Assembly: GCF_030913365.1 (NCBI RefSeq)
Contig: NZ_CP133160.1
Coordinates: 496,001-560,000 of the forward strand
Origin: Stenotrophomonas sp. 24(2023)
Lineage (GTDB): Bacteria; Pseudomonadota; Gammaproteobacteria; Xanthomonadales; Xanthomonadaceae
DNA length: 64,000 bases
Reading direction: 5' to 3'
Of the stretch, positions 37,712 through 47,209 are shown piece by piece. The notes below the pieces were generated by a model. The model was not told the origin of the DNA and did no database searches. It saw nothing but the letters and a program-made list of their open reading frames with translations. Made by a program: the position numbers and the translations under genes. The stretch's first letter is position 1, and each line of letters opens with the position of its first letter.

Positions 37712-40522
37712 ATGAAAGACCATCGCACCACCGCACGTCGCAACACCCTCGCTGTCGCCCTGTTCTCCGCCCTGGTTGCCGCCACGCCGGCAATGGCACA
37801 GGACAAGGCCACCAACCTGGACAAGGTCACCGTCACCGGGTCGCTGATTCCGCAGACCCAGATCGAGAACCAGACCCCGGTCATGACGATCTCCGCCGAG
37901 GCCATCCAGGCCCGCGGTTTCAACAGCGTCGCTGAAGTCCTGCAGCAGTCCTCGCTGACCACCGGCGGCATCCAGGGTGGCCAGACCTCGGCCTCCTTCA
38001 CCCAGGGCGCCGAAGCGGCCGGCATGTTCGGCCTCAACCCGGGCTACACCAAGTACCTGATCAACGGCCGCCCGATGATGTCCTATCCGGCGCTGTACAA
38101 CGGTGGTGACGCCTTCAACAACATCAGCGGCATTCCGATCGACATCGTCGAGCGCATCGAAGTGCTGCCCGGCGGCCAGTCCTCGCTGTATGGCTCCGAT
38201 GCCATCGCCGGCGTGGTCAACATCATCCTGAAGGAACGCATGGACGGCGGCAGCCTGACCGTGCGTGGCGGCGCGTACACCGAAGGTGGCGGCAGCAACG
38301 TGCGCATCAGCGCCGCCAAGGGCTTCACCGCCCTGGACGACCGTTTCAGCGCGCTGGTCAACGTGCAGCTGGAAACCAGCAACCCGATCTGGGGCTACCA
38401 GCGCGACCTGACCCGCCAGAACAACCCGCACGGCTACACCGCGCAGCTGCCGGCCAATGATTTCGCCGTCATCGATGCCGCCGACAACTCGCTGCACGTG
38501 ATGGACCCGAGCCGCTGCGCCAACGTGGCCGGCCAGTTCGGCGGCACCACCGTGCTGGCCAACCGCCCGACCGGGCAGTCGTGCGGCTCGGTCTACGGCG
38601 CCGGCTACAAGACCCTGAAGAACGGCAAGGACAGCGGCCAGTTCTACACGTCGATGACCTTCGACGCGACCGACAACCTGCAGCTGTTCGCCGACGTGCT
38701 GTACAGCAAGGAAAAGACCGAGTACACGTCCGGCTCGAACTACCTGTGGTGGGGCACCAAGAGCACCATGGGCGGCTTCTACGACCAGGGCTCGCAGAAG
38801 GTCGTCAACCTGCAGCGCGCGTTCGCGCCGGAAGACATCGGCGGCGAAGGCTACAAGGGCATCCTGAACAACGACAAGAGCCGTGCCTACCAGGTCACCC
38901 TGGGTGGCAAGGGCGCGATCGGCAGCTGGGATTACAGCCTGAGCTTCACCCGTGGCGAATACCGCCTGGATGAAAGCAAGTTCCAGCGCTTCAACGACGA
39001 GATCAACGCCTACTTCGCCGACAAGGTGCTGGGCGCGCGCCTGGGCACCTATACCGATGCCAAGGGCGGCACGTTCGGCATCTACAACCCGAACTGGGCA
39101 GCGTTCTATTCGCCGATCGCACCGGAAGACTTCGCGGGCTTCACCGGCTACACCACCAACCATGCCCGCACCTGGCAGAACCTGGCGCGCGCGCAGATCA
39201 CCAACGGCTCGCTGTTCGCGCTGCCGGGCGGCGATGCCGGCCTGGCCGTGGTCGTGGAAGGCGGCAGCGAAGGCTGGGACTACAGCCCTGACCAGCGCCT
39301 GCTGGACGGTGGCGTGTGGGGCTCGTCGGCCGTGGCCGGCAACGGCCACCGCAGCAACTACGCTGTGACCAGCGAACTGCGCATGCCGCTGCTGGAGTCG
39401 CTGACGGTGACCGCTTCGGGCCGCTACGACGCGTTCAAGATCGCCGACAAGACCGTGGACAAGTCCACCTACAGCCTGGGCATCGAGTACCGTCCGCTGG
39501 AAAGCGTGCTGCTGCGCGGCAAGTACGGCACCGCGTTCCGTGCCCCGACCCTGCCTGATGCCTTCCAGGGCCGCAGCGGCTACTACGCCGCCAATTCGAC
39601 CGACTACTACCGTTGCGGCCAGATGGGCTTCACCCCGGGCAACACCGACGCCTGCCGCTTCGGCAACAACGTCTCGGCCTATTCCGAGCGTGCCGGCAAC
39701 CCGGACCTGCAGCCGATCACCGCCGACGTCTGGAATGCCGGCATCGTCTGGGCGCCGATGGCAACCCTGTCGGTCTCGGCCGACTACTACAACTGGAAGA
39801 TCAAGAACGAAGTCGGCACCGCCAGCACCGACCAGCTGCTGCTGGCCGAGTACTACTGCCGCAACGGCCTGCCCAACGGCGCATCGGCCACCTGCCAGAA
39901 CGTGGCGGACTGGGTCGTGCGTGACAACGCCGGCAACCTGCAGTCGCTCTACACGCCGAAGATGAACGTGGCGCGCCAGAACCTGCAGGCCGTGACCGTC
40001 GGCTTCAAGTACCTGCAGGACATCGGCCGCTTCGGCTCGCTGCAGTTCTCGGGCAACTACACCAACATGCTCAAGCGTGAAGTGCAGGCGCAGCCGGGTG
40101 AACTGTTCCAGGACCTGCTGGGCAACCCGGTGGCGATGTGGAACTACGACAGCTACGCCAAGGTGCGTTCGGACATGGCCGTGGGCTGGGCCCTGGGCAA
40201 GTTCACCACCACGGTGTACGCCAACTACATCGGCCATACCCCGGACTACCTGGCCGGCCTGAACGGCTATGGCTACGTGCACAAGGCATCGGGCAGGACC
40301 GCCGGCAAGTGGGGCTCCTACACCACGTACAACCTGAGCGTGAACTACCGCGCCCAGGATGACCTGACCTTCTCGCTGATGGTCAACAACGTGTTCAACA
40401 AGATGCCCGACAACCAGGCGCACAGCTACCTGGGCACCTCGGGTACGCCGTTCAACAACTACCTGTACAACGTCTATGGCCGTGCCATCTACGTGCAGGC
40501 CAAGTACGACTTCGGCAAGTAA
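37712..40522 (+). CDS. TonB-dependent receptor, first of a tandem pair
   Basis: 936 residues. A signal peptide (about 1-30, ending TPAMA) precedes a TonB-box-like LDKVTVTGS, a plug (about 45-190; PVMTISAEAIQARGFNSVAEVL in parts, YLINGRPMMSYPALYNGGDA, SLYGSDAIAGVVNIILKE) and a barrel ending YVQAKYDFGK. The plug and many barrel strands are nearly identical to the next gene, so the two arose by tandem duplication. Such receptors import large substrates using the proton motive force via TonB. Ligand unknown; nearby exported peptidases favour peptides. A strong terminator follows. Confidence 0.92.
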   Translation: MKDHRTTARRNTLAVALFSALVAATPAMAQDKATNLDKVTVTGSLIPQTQIENQTPVMTISAEAIQARGFNSVAEVLQQSSLTTGGIQGGQTSASFTQGAEAAGMFGLNPGYTKYLINGRPMMSYPALYNGGDAFNNISGIPIDIVERIEVLPGGQSSLYGSDAIAGVVNIILKERMDGGSLTVRGGAYTEGGGSNVRISAAKGFTALDDRFSALVNVQLETSNPIWGYQRDLTRQNNPHGYTAQLPANDFAVIDAADNSLHVMDPSRCANVAGQFGGTTVLANRPTGQSCGSVYGAGYKTLKNGKDSGQFYTSMTFDATDNLQLFADVLYSKEKTEYTSGSNYLWWGTKSTMGGFYDQGSQKVVNLQRAFAPEDIGGEGYKGILNNDKSRAYQVTLGGKGAIGSWDYSLSFTRGEYRLDESKFQRFNDEINAYFADKVLGARLGTYTDAKGGTFGIYNPNWAAFYSPIAPEDFAGFTGYTTNHARTWQNLARAQITNGSLFALPGGDAGLAVVVEGGSEGWDYSPDQRLLDGGVWGSSAVAGNGHRSNYAVTSELRMPLLESLTVTASGRYDAFKIADKTVDKSTYSLGIEYRPLESVLLRGKYGTAFRAPTLPDAFQGRSGYYAANSTDYYRCGQMGFTPGNTDACRFGNNVSAYSERAGNPDLQPITADVWNAGIVWAPMATLSVSADYYNWKIKNEVGTASTDQLLLAEYYCRNGLPNGASATCQNVADWVVRDNAGNLQSLYTPKMNVARQNLQAVTVGFKYLQDIGRFGSLQFSGNYTNMLKREVQAQPGELFQDLLGNPVAMWNYDSYAKVRSDMAVGWALGKFTTTVYANYIGHTPDYLAGLNGYGYVHKASGRTAGKWGSYTTYNLSVNYRAQDDLTFSLMVNNVFNKMPDNQAHSYLGTSGTPFNNYLYNVYGRAIYVQAKYDFGK

Positions 40523-40550
40523 TCGCCGGCGCAGGTCCGCATGACCTGGA

Positions 40551-40579
40551 AAGCCCCGCACCAGCGGGGCTTTTTTTTT
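40551..40579 (+). terminator. Rho-independent terminator after the first tandem receptor
   Basis: AGCCCCGC (40552-40559) pairs with GCGGGGCT (40564-40571), followed by nine T. Confidence 0.92.
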
Positions 40580-40739
40580 GCTTTTCACGCCGTCATTGCA
40601 TCGATTAATCCCTGGTAAATGAATATCCCCACATCCGGCACGCGCGGCCCGTATTAATACGCCCAAGCAGTTGATTCGCCTGTGATTCACCGCAGGAAAA
40701 TCACTTCGCTGAACTGCACATGAGGCGCACAGTTACCAC

Positions 40740-40754
40740 GTTAAGCACGTGTTA
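40740..40754 (+). promoter_or_regulatory. GTTAAG-N4-TGTTA motif upstream of a TonB-dependent receptor (copy 2)
   Basis: GTTAAG-CACG-TGTTA, 93 bases before the ATG at 40847. Same bases and spacing as copies 1 and 3. Confidence 0.55.
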
Positions 40755-40846
40755 GGTTCGTATCGACCTGCTGCAACGCGCAGGTTGAGTCGAACGTGCC
40801 CCCGGGAACTGGGGGATGGTCCAGATCACGAAAAGGAATCACTGTG

Positions 40847-43663
40847 ATGCCTCGCCAACGCCGTACGCTTGTTTCCGCTCCGCTCGCATTCGCCATTGCC
40901 GCCAGCCTGTGCGCCGCCCCGGCGCTGGCCCAGGAGGCCGACAAGGACAGCAGGGCCACCAACCTGGACCGTGTCACGGTCACCGGCTCGCTGATCCCGC
41001 AGACCCAGATCGAAAACCAGACACCGGTACTGACCATCAGCGCCGAGGCCATCCAGGCCCGCGGTTTCTCCAGCGTGGCCGAAGTGCTGCAGCAGTCCTC
41101 GCTGACCACCGGCGGCCTGCAGGGCGGCCAGACCTCGGCCTCTTTCACCCAGGGTGCCGAAGCGGCCGGCATGTTCGGCCTCAACCCGGGCTACACCAAG
41201 TACCTGATCAACGGCCGCCCGATGCTGTCCTACCCGGCCCTGTACAACGGCAGCGATGCGTTCAACAACATCAGCGGCATCCCCATCGACATCGTCGAGC
41301 GCATCGAAGTGCTGCCCGGCGGCCAGTCCTCGCTGTACGGTTCGGACGCCATCGCCGGCGTGGTCAACATCATCCTCAAGGAGCGCATGGACGGCGGCAC
41401 GCTGAACGTGCGCGGAGGGACGTATTCCGATGGCGGCGGCAACAGCTTCCGTTTCAGTGCGGCCAACGGCTTCAACAGCGCCGATGACCGCTTCCGCGCA
41501 CTGGTCAACGTGCAGTACGAGAAGACCAACCCGATCTGGGGCTACCAGCGCGAGCTGACCCGCCAGAACAATACGCGCGGCTACACCCGCCAGCTGCCGT
41601 CCAACGATTTCCTGGTGTTCGACGCCGACACCAACGACTTCCTGATGATGGACCCGACCAACTGCGCCAGCGTCGCCGGCCAGTTCGGCGGCACCACCCG
41701 CCTGGGCCAGCGCACGGCGGGCCAGTCGTGCGGTTCGCCGTTCGGCGCCGGCTACCGGACCATCAAGAACGGCAAGGAAAGCAGCCAGTTCTATTCGGCG
41801 CTGACCTACGATGTGAACGACAACGTCCAGCTGTTCGCCGATGCGCTCTACAGCTACGAGTCGGTCACCTACAACACCGGCGCCGGCTACAACTTCTGGG
41901 GCACCGATATCAGCATGGGCCCGTTCTTCGACCAGTCCAGCGGGCGCTACCTCGGGCTGCAGCGCGTGTTCTCCCCCGAGGACATCGGCGGTGCCGGTTA
42001 CCGGGAAATCATGAACACCGACCGCAGCAGGTCCTACCAGCTCACACTGGGCGCCCGCGGCTCGTTCGGCGGCAGCTGGGACTACGAGGCCAGCGTCACC
42101 CGCGGCGAGTACAAGCTCAACGAACGCGGCTATGCGCGCTGGAACGATCCCATCAATGCCTGGTTCGCCGACAACGTGCTGGGCCCGGTGCTGGGCCAGA
42201 CCGACGATGGCTACAACATCTACAACCCGAACTGGAGCGCGTTCTATTCCAAGCTGCCCGCCGGCGCGTTCCAGAGCTTCACCGGTTTCACCAACAGCCA
42301 CAGCCGGACCTGGCAGACCCAGACCCGCGCCCAGATCACCAACAGTTCCCTGTTCGCGCTGCCCGGCGGCGATGCCGGCTTCGCCGCCGTCGTGGAAGGC
42401 GGCAGCGAGGGCTGGAACTACACCCCGGACGAGCGGCTGACCGATGGCACCGTGTTCGGCACCACCGCCGTGGCCGGCAATGGCCACCGCAGCAACTACG
42501 CGGTGACCAGCGAGCTGCGCCTGCCCCTGCACGACATGCTGACGGTGACCGCCTCCGGGCGCTACGACGCGTTCAAGATCGCCGGGCATACCGTGGACAA
42601 GCCGACCTACAGCATCGGCATCGAGTTCCGCCCGTTCGAGAGCCTGCTGTTCCGTGGCAAGTACGGCACCGCCTTCCGCGCACCATCGCTGCCCGACGCC
42701 TTCCAGGGCAGGAGCGGCTACTACGCCAATTCGGCCAAGGACTACTACCGCTGCGGCCAGCTCGGCTTTGCCCCCTCCAATACCGTGGACTGCCGCTATG
42801 GCAGCGTCTCGGTCTTCGGCACGCAGTCGGGCAACCCGGACCTGAAGCCGATCACCGCCGATGTCTGGAACGCCGGCCTGGTCTGGGCGCCGATGAGCAA
42901 CCTGTCGGTGTCGCTGGACTACTACAACTGGAAGATCAAGAACGAGGTCAACACGCTCAGCTCGGACCAGCTGCTGCTGGCCGAATACTACTGCCGCAAT
43001 GGACTGACCAATACGGCCGGCGCGACCTGCGCGGAAGTGGCCGAATGGATCACCCGTGACGCCAGCGGTGCGCTGGAGGAGATCTATACGCCGAAGCTGA
43101 ACGTGGCGCGCCAGAACCTGCAGGCGGTCACCGCCAGCTTCAAGTATGTGCAGGATATCGGCCGCTTCGGTTCGCTGCAGTTCGCCAGCAACTACACCAA
43201 CATGCTCAAGCGTGAACTGCAGCCGCAGATCGGCGACCCGTTCCTGGACCTGCTGGGCGACCCGTATGCGATGTGGACCTACGATTCGTTCGCCAAGGTG
43301 CGCGCCGATGGCTCGGTCGGCTGGGCGCTGGACAAGTGGACCACCACGCTCTACTTCAACTACATCGGCCGTACGCCGAACTACCTGGCCAACCTGGGCC
43401 GCGGCTACGACTATGTCGATCCGACCTCCGGCTACAAGGCCGGCAAGTGGGGCTCCTACACGACCTACAACCTGAGCGTGAACTACCGGGCGATGGACAA
43501 CCTGACCTTCTCGCTGATGGTCAACAACCTGTTCAACAAGGTGCCGGACAACCAGCAGCATTCCTTCGCCGGCAACATCGACGCGCCGTACAACGACAAC
43601 CTGTACAACGCCTACGGGCGCGCCATCTATGTGCAGGCCCAGTACGACTTCGGCAGGAAATAG
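40847..43663 (+). CDS. TonB-dependent receptor, second of the tandem pair
   Basis: 938 residues. Signal peptide about 1-29 (ending APALA), TonB-box-like LDRVTVTGS, plug with YLINGRPMLSYPALYNGSDA and SLYGSDAIAGVVNIILKE, and barrel ending YVQAQYDFGRK. It matches the preceding receptor nearly residue for residue in the plug, with more change in surface-loop regions (for example DFLVFDADTNDFLMMDPTN against DFAVIDAADNSLHVMDPSR), the pattern expected if the pair has diverged in ligand recognition. The ATG at 40847 has AAGGA 8 bases upstream. Followed by a strong terminator. Confidence 0.92.
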   Translation: MPRQRRTLVSAPLAFAIAASLCAAPALAQEADKDSRATNLDRVTVTGSLIPQTQIENQTPVLTISAEAIQARGFSSVAEVLQQSSLTTGGLQGGQTSASFTQGAEAAGMFGLNPGYTKYLINGRPMLSYPALYNGSDAFNNISGIPIDIVERIEVLPGGQSSLYGSDAIAGVVNIILKERMDGGTLNVRGGTYSDGGGNSFRFSAANGFNSADDRFRALVNVQYEKTNPIWGYQRELTRQNNTRGYTRQLPSNDFLVFDADTNDFLMMDPTNCASVAGQFGGTTRLGQRTAGQSCGSPFGAGYRTIKNGKESSQFYSALTYDVNDNVQLFADALYSYESVTYNTGAGYNFWGTDISMGPFFDQSSGRYLGLQRVFSPEDIGGAGYREIMNTDRSRSYQLTLGARGSFGGSWDYEASVTRGEYKLNERGYARWNDPINAWFADNVLGPVLGQTDDGYNIYNPNWSAFYSKLPAGAFQSFTGFTNSHSRTWQTQTRAQITNSSLFALPGGDAGFAAVVEGGSEGWNYTPDERLTDGTVFGTTAVAGNGHRSNYAVTSELRLPLHDMLTVTASGRYDAFKIAGHTVDKPTYSIGIEFRPFESLLFRGKYGTAFRAPSLPDAFQGRSGYYANSAKDYYRCGQLGFAPSNTVDCRYGSVSVFGTQSGNPDLKPITADVWNAGLVWAPMSNLSVSLDYYNWKIKNEVNTLSSDQLLLAEYYCRNGLTNTAGATCAEVAEWITRDASGALEEIYTPKLNVARQNLQAVTASFKYVQDIGRFGSLQFASNYTNMLKRELQPQIGDPFLDLLGDPYAMWTYDSFAKVRADGSVGWALDKWTTTLYFNYIGRTPNYLANLGRGYDYVDPTSGYKAGKWGSYTTYNLSVNYRAMDNLTFSLMVNNLFNKVPDNQQHSFAGNIDAPYNDNLYNAYGRAIYVQAQYDFGRK

Positions 43664-43686
43664 GCACACGCCTGCGCCGCAGGAAA

Positions 43687-43715
43687 GGCCCCGCTCCGGC
43701 GGGGCTTTTTTTTTT
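43687..43715 (+). terminator. Rho-independent terminator after the second tandem receptor
   Basis: GCCCCGC (43688-43694) pairs with GCGGGGC (43699-43705), followed by ten T. Confidence 0.92.
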
Positions 43716-44154
43716 TGCGCCGGGCAGGTGCCACCGACCGCCTGCTCCCGGGAGTGCCAGCGGTCGTGGCGCGCATTCAGCGTGCCAGTACTCCCCCTGT
43801 ACCACGCCCCGACACTGAACCCCGCCCGACCGTGCTGCAGGGGCGGACAGTGCGACACAGACGGGGATATGGCGAAAAAGATTTCACTTGAAACCAACAA
43901 TTTCCATTCTAATTCAATGCCTTGCATGCAAGCCGTTGGCAAAAACGGCACTTTGCGTATCGCGTCTTTATGACCTGGTGATGAATAGTTGACAGCGCAA
44001 GTTAAGCCTGTGTTAACCTCAAGTCATCAGCTCGTGAAGCTGCTGATACAGGGGGCATCGAGATGCCAAATCCTGATTCGAAGGCACACGGAGACGCCTG
44101 TTTTCACAAGTCGCCGGTGTTTGACGCAATCGTTTGATTCAAGGGGATCCACAA
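43716..44154. promoter_or_regulatory. Intergenic region upstream of the third receptor of this group
   Basis: No convincing gene. The left half is GC-rich and featureless; from about 43870 it becomes AT-richer. TTGACA at 43989-43994 is followed 17 bases later by GTTAAC (44012-44017), a plausible sigma70 pair that overlaps the shared GTTAAG-N4-TGTTA motif. AAGGGGAT precedes the ATG at 44155. Confidence 0.55.
44001..44015 (+). promoter_or_regulatory. GTTAAG-N4-TGTTA motif upstream of a TonB-dependent receptor (copy 3)
   Basis: GTTAAG-CCTG-TGTTA, 140 bases before the ATG at 44155. It overlaps a candidate -10. Confidence 0.55.
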
Positions 44155-47103
44155 ATGATCAATCGCAAGACGCTCAGCCGTCACCCGCTGAGCTACGCGC
44201 TGGCCACGGCCGTGCTGTTCTCCGTAACCGCACCGGCCTTTGCCCAGGATGCCGAAAAGGCAGACAAGGAAGAGATCGCCAGCACCAAGGCGAGTGGCTC
44301 CAGGGCCACCAACCTCGACACCGTGACGGTCACCGGCTCGCGCATCAGCCGCGACGTGTTCAACTCGGTTTCGCCCGTCCAGGTCATCACCCGCGAAGAA
44401 ACCACCCTGGCAGGCTTCGCCTCCACCGCCGGCGCCCTGCAGAGCAACAGCGTCACCGGCGGTGCCGCCCAGATCAACAACTCCTTCGGTGGCTACGTCA
44501 CCAACGGTGGCCCCGGTGCCAACACGCTTTCGCTGCGTGGCCTGGGCCCCAGCCGTACCCTGATCCTGCTCAACGGCCGCCGCATCGCGCCGGCAGGTTC
44601 GCGTGGCTCGGTCGGCTCGGCTGACCTGAACGTGCTGCCGAATGCCATGATCGACCGCGTCGAAATCCTGAAGGATGGCGCCTCCTCGATCTACGGCTCC
44701 GACGCGGTCGCCGGCGTGGTCAACCTGATCACCAAGAAGACCGTGGACGGCATCAGCGTCGAAGCACAGCACAACGCCACCGAACACGGCGGCGGTGACG
44801 AGCGCCGCTACTCCATCACCTTCGGCAAGACCGGCGAGCGTTCGCACTTCTCCGGTTCGTACGAACAGTACATCCGCAACGAAGTCACCGTCGGCGACCG
44901 CGGCTGGGCCAGCTGCCCGACCGACAACCTGCGCGACCTGTCGGTCGGCAACTACTTCGGCAGCGGCGACTACATCGACCCGATGACCGGCAAGTCCAAG
45001 TGCTTCACCCTGGATTCGGGCGGCGTCACCATCAACACCCTGGGTACCGCCCGTTTCGGCGGCCTGGACCGCTGGCGTCCGAATTCGGCCGTCACCGGCG
45101 GCCCGCTGCCGGGCTACGAGCCGGTCAGCTACTACAGCCGTGACACCTTCAGCCCGGGTCACCTCAAGGAATCGCTGATCTCCCCGGCCACCACCAAGAC
45201 CCTGTACTTCCAGGGCGGCGTGGATACCGGCGTGATGGGCAACGCCGAGTTCTACTACGAGTTCCTGGGCAACCGCCGCGAGTCCTCGCAGACCGGCTTC
45301 CGCCAGCTCTCCTATGACTACTCGGTCGGCAACCCGCTGCTGGGTGGCCTGGTCAACCTGCCCGCCTTCGCCCTGCCGAGCGAAACCTCCAACGGCAAGA
45401 ATGTCGCCGCCCGTACCTTCATCGGTTTCGGCAACGACAAGAGCGAGCAGAAGGTCGACTTCTGGCGTGCAACCGCCGGCCTGCGCGGCCAGCTGACCTC
45501 GGAGTGGAACTACGACACCATGGTCAGCTTCGCTGACTCCAAGTCGGACTACACCTTCGATTCGTTCCTGACCGACCGCCTGGCGCAGAGCCTGGACGTG
45601 GTTTCCGACGGTGCCGGTGGCTTCCGCTGCCGCGTGCAGACCAATGGCTGCGTGGCCGCACCGATGCTCAACAGCCAGACCCTGGCCGGTGTGCTGCCGC
45701 AGAACTGGAAGGACTTCGTGTACAAGCCGGTCACCGGCCGCACCAAGTACCAGGAATCGACCTTCAACTTCAACGTCAACGGCCCGCTGTTCGACCTGCC
45801 GGGCGGCACCGCTGCCGTCGCCGCCGGTGTCGAATACCGTCGTTCGAAGATCGACGACACCCCCTCGGCCGATTCGATGGCCCGCAACCTGTACAACCTG
45901 ACCAGCTCCGACCCGACCCGCGGTACGGACTCGGTGTGGGAAGCCTACGGCGAACTGGAACTGCCGGTGCTGTCCGGCGTCACCGGTGCCGAGGAACTGA
46001 CCTTCAATGCGTCGGCCCGCTTCACCGATTACAAGTCCTACGGTTCGGACACCACCTGGAAGCTGGGTGGCCTGTGGACCCCGGTCAAGTGGCTGTCGCT
46101 GCGCGCGTCGTACGGCACCTCCTACCGCGCCCCGGCACTGTTCGAACAGTTCCTCGGCGCCACCAGCGGCTTCCTGGCCGCCGGCCAGGATCCGTGCAAC
46201 AACTATGGCAGCCGCAGCCCCACCAGCACCCGTTACATCAACTGCGCCTCGCAGGGCCTGCCGACCAACTTCACCCAGACCAACTCGGTCCGCGTGGACC
46301 AGATCGGTGGCGGCCTGGTGGACAACGCACTGCGTGCGGAAACCTCGGACGCACTGACCGTCGGCCTGGTCCTGCAGCCGGAATTCCCGGCGTCCATCGG
46401 CGACCTGTCCTTCGCGGTTGACTACTTCGACATCGAAGTGACCGACGGCGTGTCGCGCATGGGTGGCAGCTACATCCTGAGCCAGTGCTACAACGGCACC
46501 GTCTCGGACTTCAACAACAACGTCGGCGTCTGCCGCCTGATCACCCGCAACCCGAACAACTCGCTGCGCGTGCAGGACGGCTACACCAACCTGGGTACGG
46601 AAAAGGTCCGTGGCCTGGACTTCACCACCCGCTACGTGCGTGATATCGGCCCGGGTGAATTCCGTGCGACCGCCACGGTCTCCAACTTCCTGGAACAGTC
46701 CAGCAAGGTCTTCTCCAGCGACCCGCTGGTGGACTACAACGGGCAGCTGAACCGTCCGAAGATGACCGGCTCGCTGGACCTGTCCTACAAGTTCAACAGC
46801 TGGCAGGTCCGCTACGGCCTGGAGTGGGTGGACAACATGTCCAGCTACGGCCGCTACGATGAAGATCCGGCGACCTCCGAGTTCAAGCTGTCGGTGCCGA
46901 ACTACATCATCTCCAGCGCGTCGGTCCGCTACATCGGTGACAAGTGGTCCGCCACCGGTGGCGTGCGCAACCTGGGTGACAAGGAACCGCCGACCATCTC
47001 GCCGGCGCACGGTGGCTACAACACCGTCGGCAACGCTCCGCTGTACAGTGGCTATGACTACTTCGGCCGCACGTACTTCGTGAACGTCACCCGTTCGTTC
47101 TGA
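44155..47103 (+). CDS. TonB-dependent receptor
   Basis: 982 residues. Signal peptide about 1-31 (ending APAFA), TonB-box-like LDTVTVTGSRI, plug with LLNGRRIAPAGSRGSVGSADLN (key LLNGRRIAP) and SIYGSDAVAGVVNLITKK, and a barrel ending YFVNVTRSF with a terminal Phe, the usual outer-membrane insertion signal. It is a different branch from the tandem pair upstream but shares their promoter-proximal motif. It ends at a double hairpin and is followed by an S9 peptidase gene, which suggests uptake of peptides; that role is inferred. Confidence 0.92.
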   Translation: MINRKTLSRHPLSYALATAVLFSVTAPAFAQDAEKADKEEIASTKASGSRATNLDTVTVTGSRISRDVFNSVSPVQVITREETTLAGFASTAGALQSNSVTGGAAQINNSFGGYVTNGGPGANTLSLRGLGPSRTLILLNGRRIAPAGSRGSVGSADLNVLPNAMIDRVEILKDGASSIYGSDAVAGVVNLITKKTVDGISVEAQHNATEHGGGDERRYSITFGKTGERSHFSGSYEQYIRNEVTVGDRGWASCPTDNLRDLSVGNYFGSGDYIDPMTGKSKCFTLDSGGVTINTLGTARFGGLDRWRPNSAVTGGPLPGYEPVSYYSRDTFSPGHLKESLISPATTKTLYFQGGVDTGVMGNAEFYYEFLGNRRESSQTGFRQLSYDYSVGNPLLGGLVNLPAFALPSETSNGKNVAARTFIGFGNDKSEQKVDFWRATAGLRGQLTSEWNYDTMVSFADSKSDYTFDSFLTDRLAQSLDVVSDGAGGFRCRVQTNGCVAAPMLNSQTLAGVLPQNWKDFVYKPVTGRTKYQESTFNFNVNGPLFDLPGGTAAVAAGVEYRRSKIDDTPSADSMARNLYNLTSSDPTRGTDSVWEAYGELELPVLSGVTGAEELTFNASARFTDYKSYGSDTTWKLGGLWTPVKWLSLRASYGTSYRAPALFEQFLGATSGFLAAGQDPCNNYGSRSPTSTRYINCASQGLPTNFTQTNSVRVDQIGGGLVDNALRAETSDALTVGLVLQPEFPASIGDLSFAVDYFDIEVTDGVSRMGGSYILSQCYNGTVSDFNNNVGVCRLITRNPNNSLRVQDGYTNLGTEKVRGLDFTTRYVRDIGPGEFRATATVSNFLEQSSKVFSSDPLVDYNGQLNRPKMTGSLDLSYKFNSWQVRYGLEWVDNMSSYGRYDEDPATSEFKLSVPNYIISSASVRYIGDKWSATGGVRNLGDKEPPTISPAHGGYNTVGNAPLYSGYDYFGRTYFVNVTRSF

Positions 47104-47114
47104 TGCTCCATCGC

Positions 47115-47182
47115 GCCACTGCCCTCCGGGGCAGTGGCTGCCCTTCTGGGGGCCGTGGCCATGGCCACGGCCTTTTTTCTTT
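47115..47182 (+). terminator. Tandem hairpins with T-run after the third receptor
   Basis: GCCACTGCCC (47115-47124) pairs with GGGCAGTGGC (47129-47138); then GGCCGTGGCC (47151-47160) pairs with GGCCACGGCC (47163-47172), followed by TTTTTTCTTTCT. Confidence 0.9.
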
Positions 47183-47209
47183 CTGCAAGGACCCGGTGAG
47201 AAACCCCGC

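Larger units (their letters stand above)
40523..40846. promoter_or_regulatory. 324-base intergenic region between the tandem receptors
   Basis: No gene is seen. It contains the terminator at 40551-40579, the GTTAAG-N4-TGTTA motif at 40740-40754, and AAGGA 8 bases before the ATG at 40847. A dyad-like CTGCTGCAACGCGCAGG follows the motif in the likely leader. Confidence 0.6.

Noticed and set aside
40826..43951. Very long open frames antisense to the TonB-dependent receptors (also 37709-40690, 34026-36260 and 44104-47496)
   Set aside because: They mirror the receptor reading frames, arise from high GC at third positions, encode low-complexity Val/Gly/Arg/His-rich sequence with no recognisable domain, and run through promoters and terminators.
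43629..43973. Plus-strand frame of 114 codons between two receptor genes
   Set aside because: It crosses the receptor stop and its terminator, has no ribosome-binding site and no recognisable sequence.
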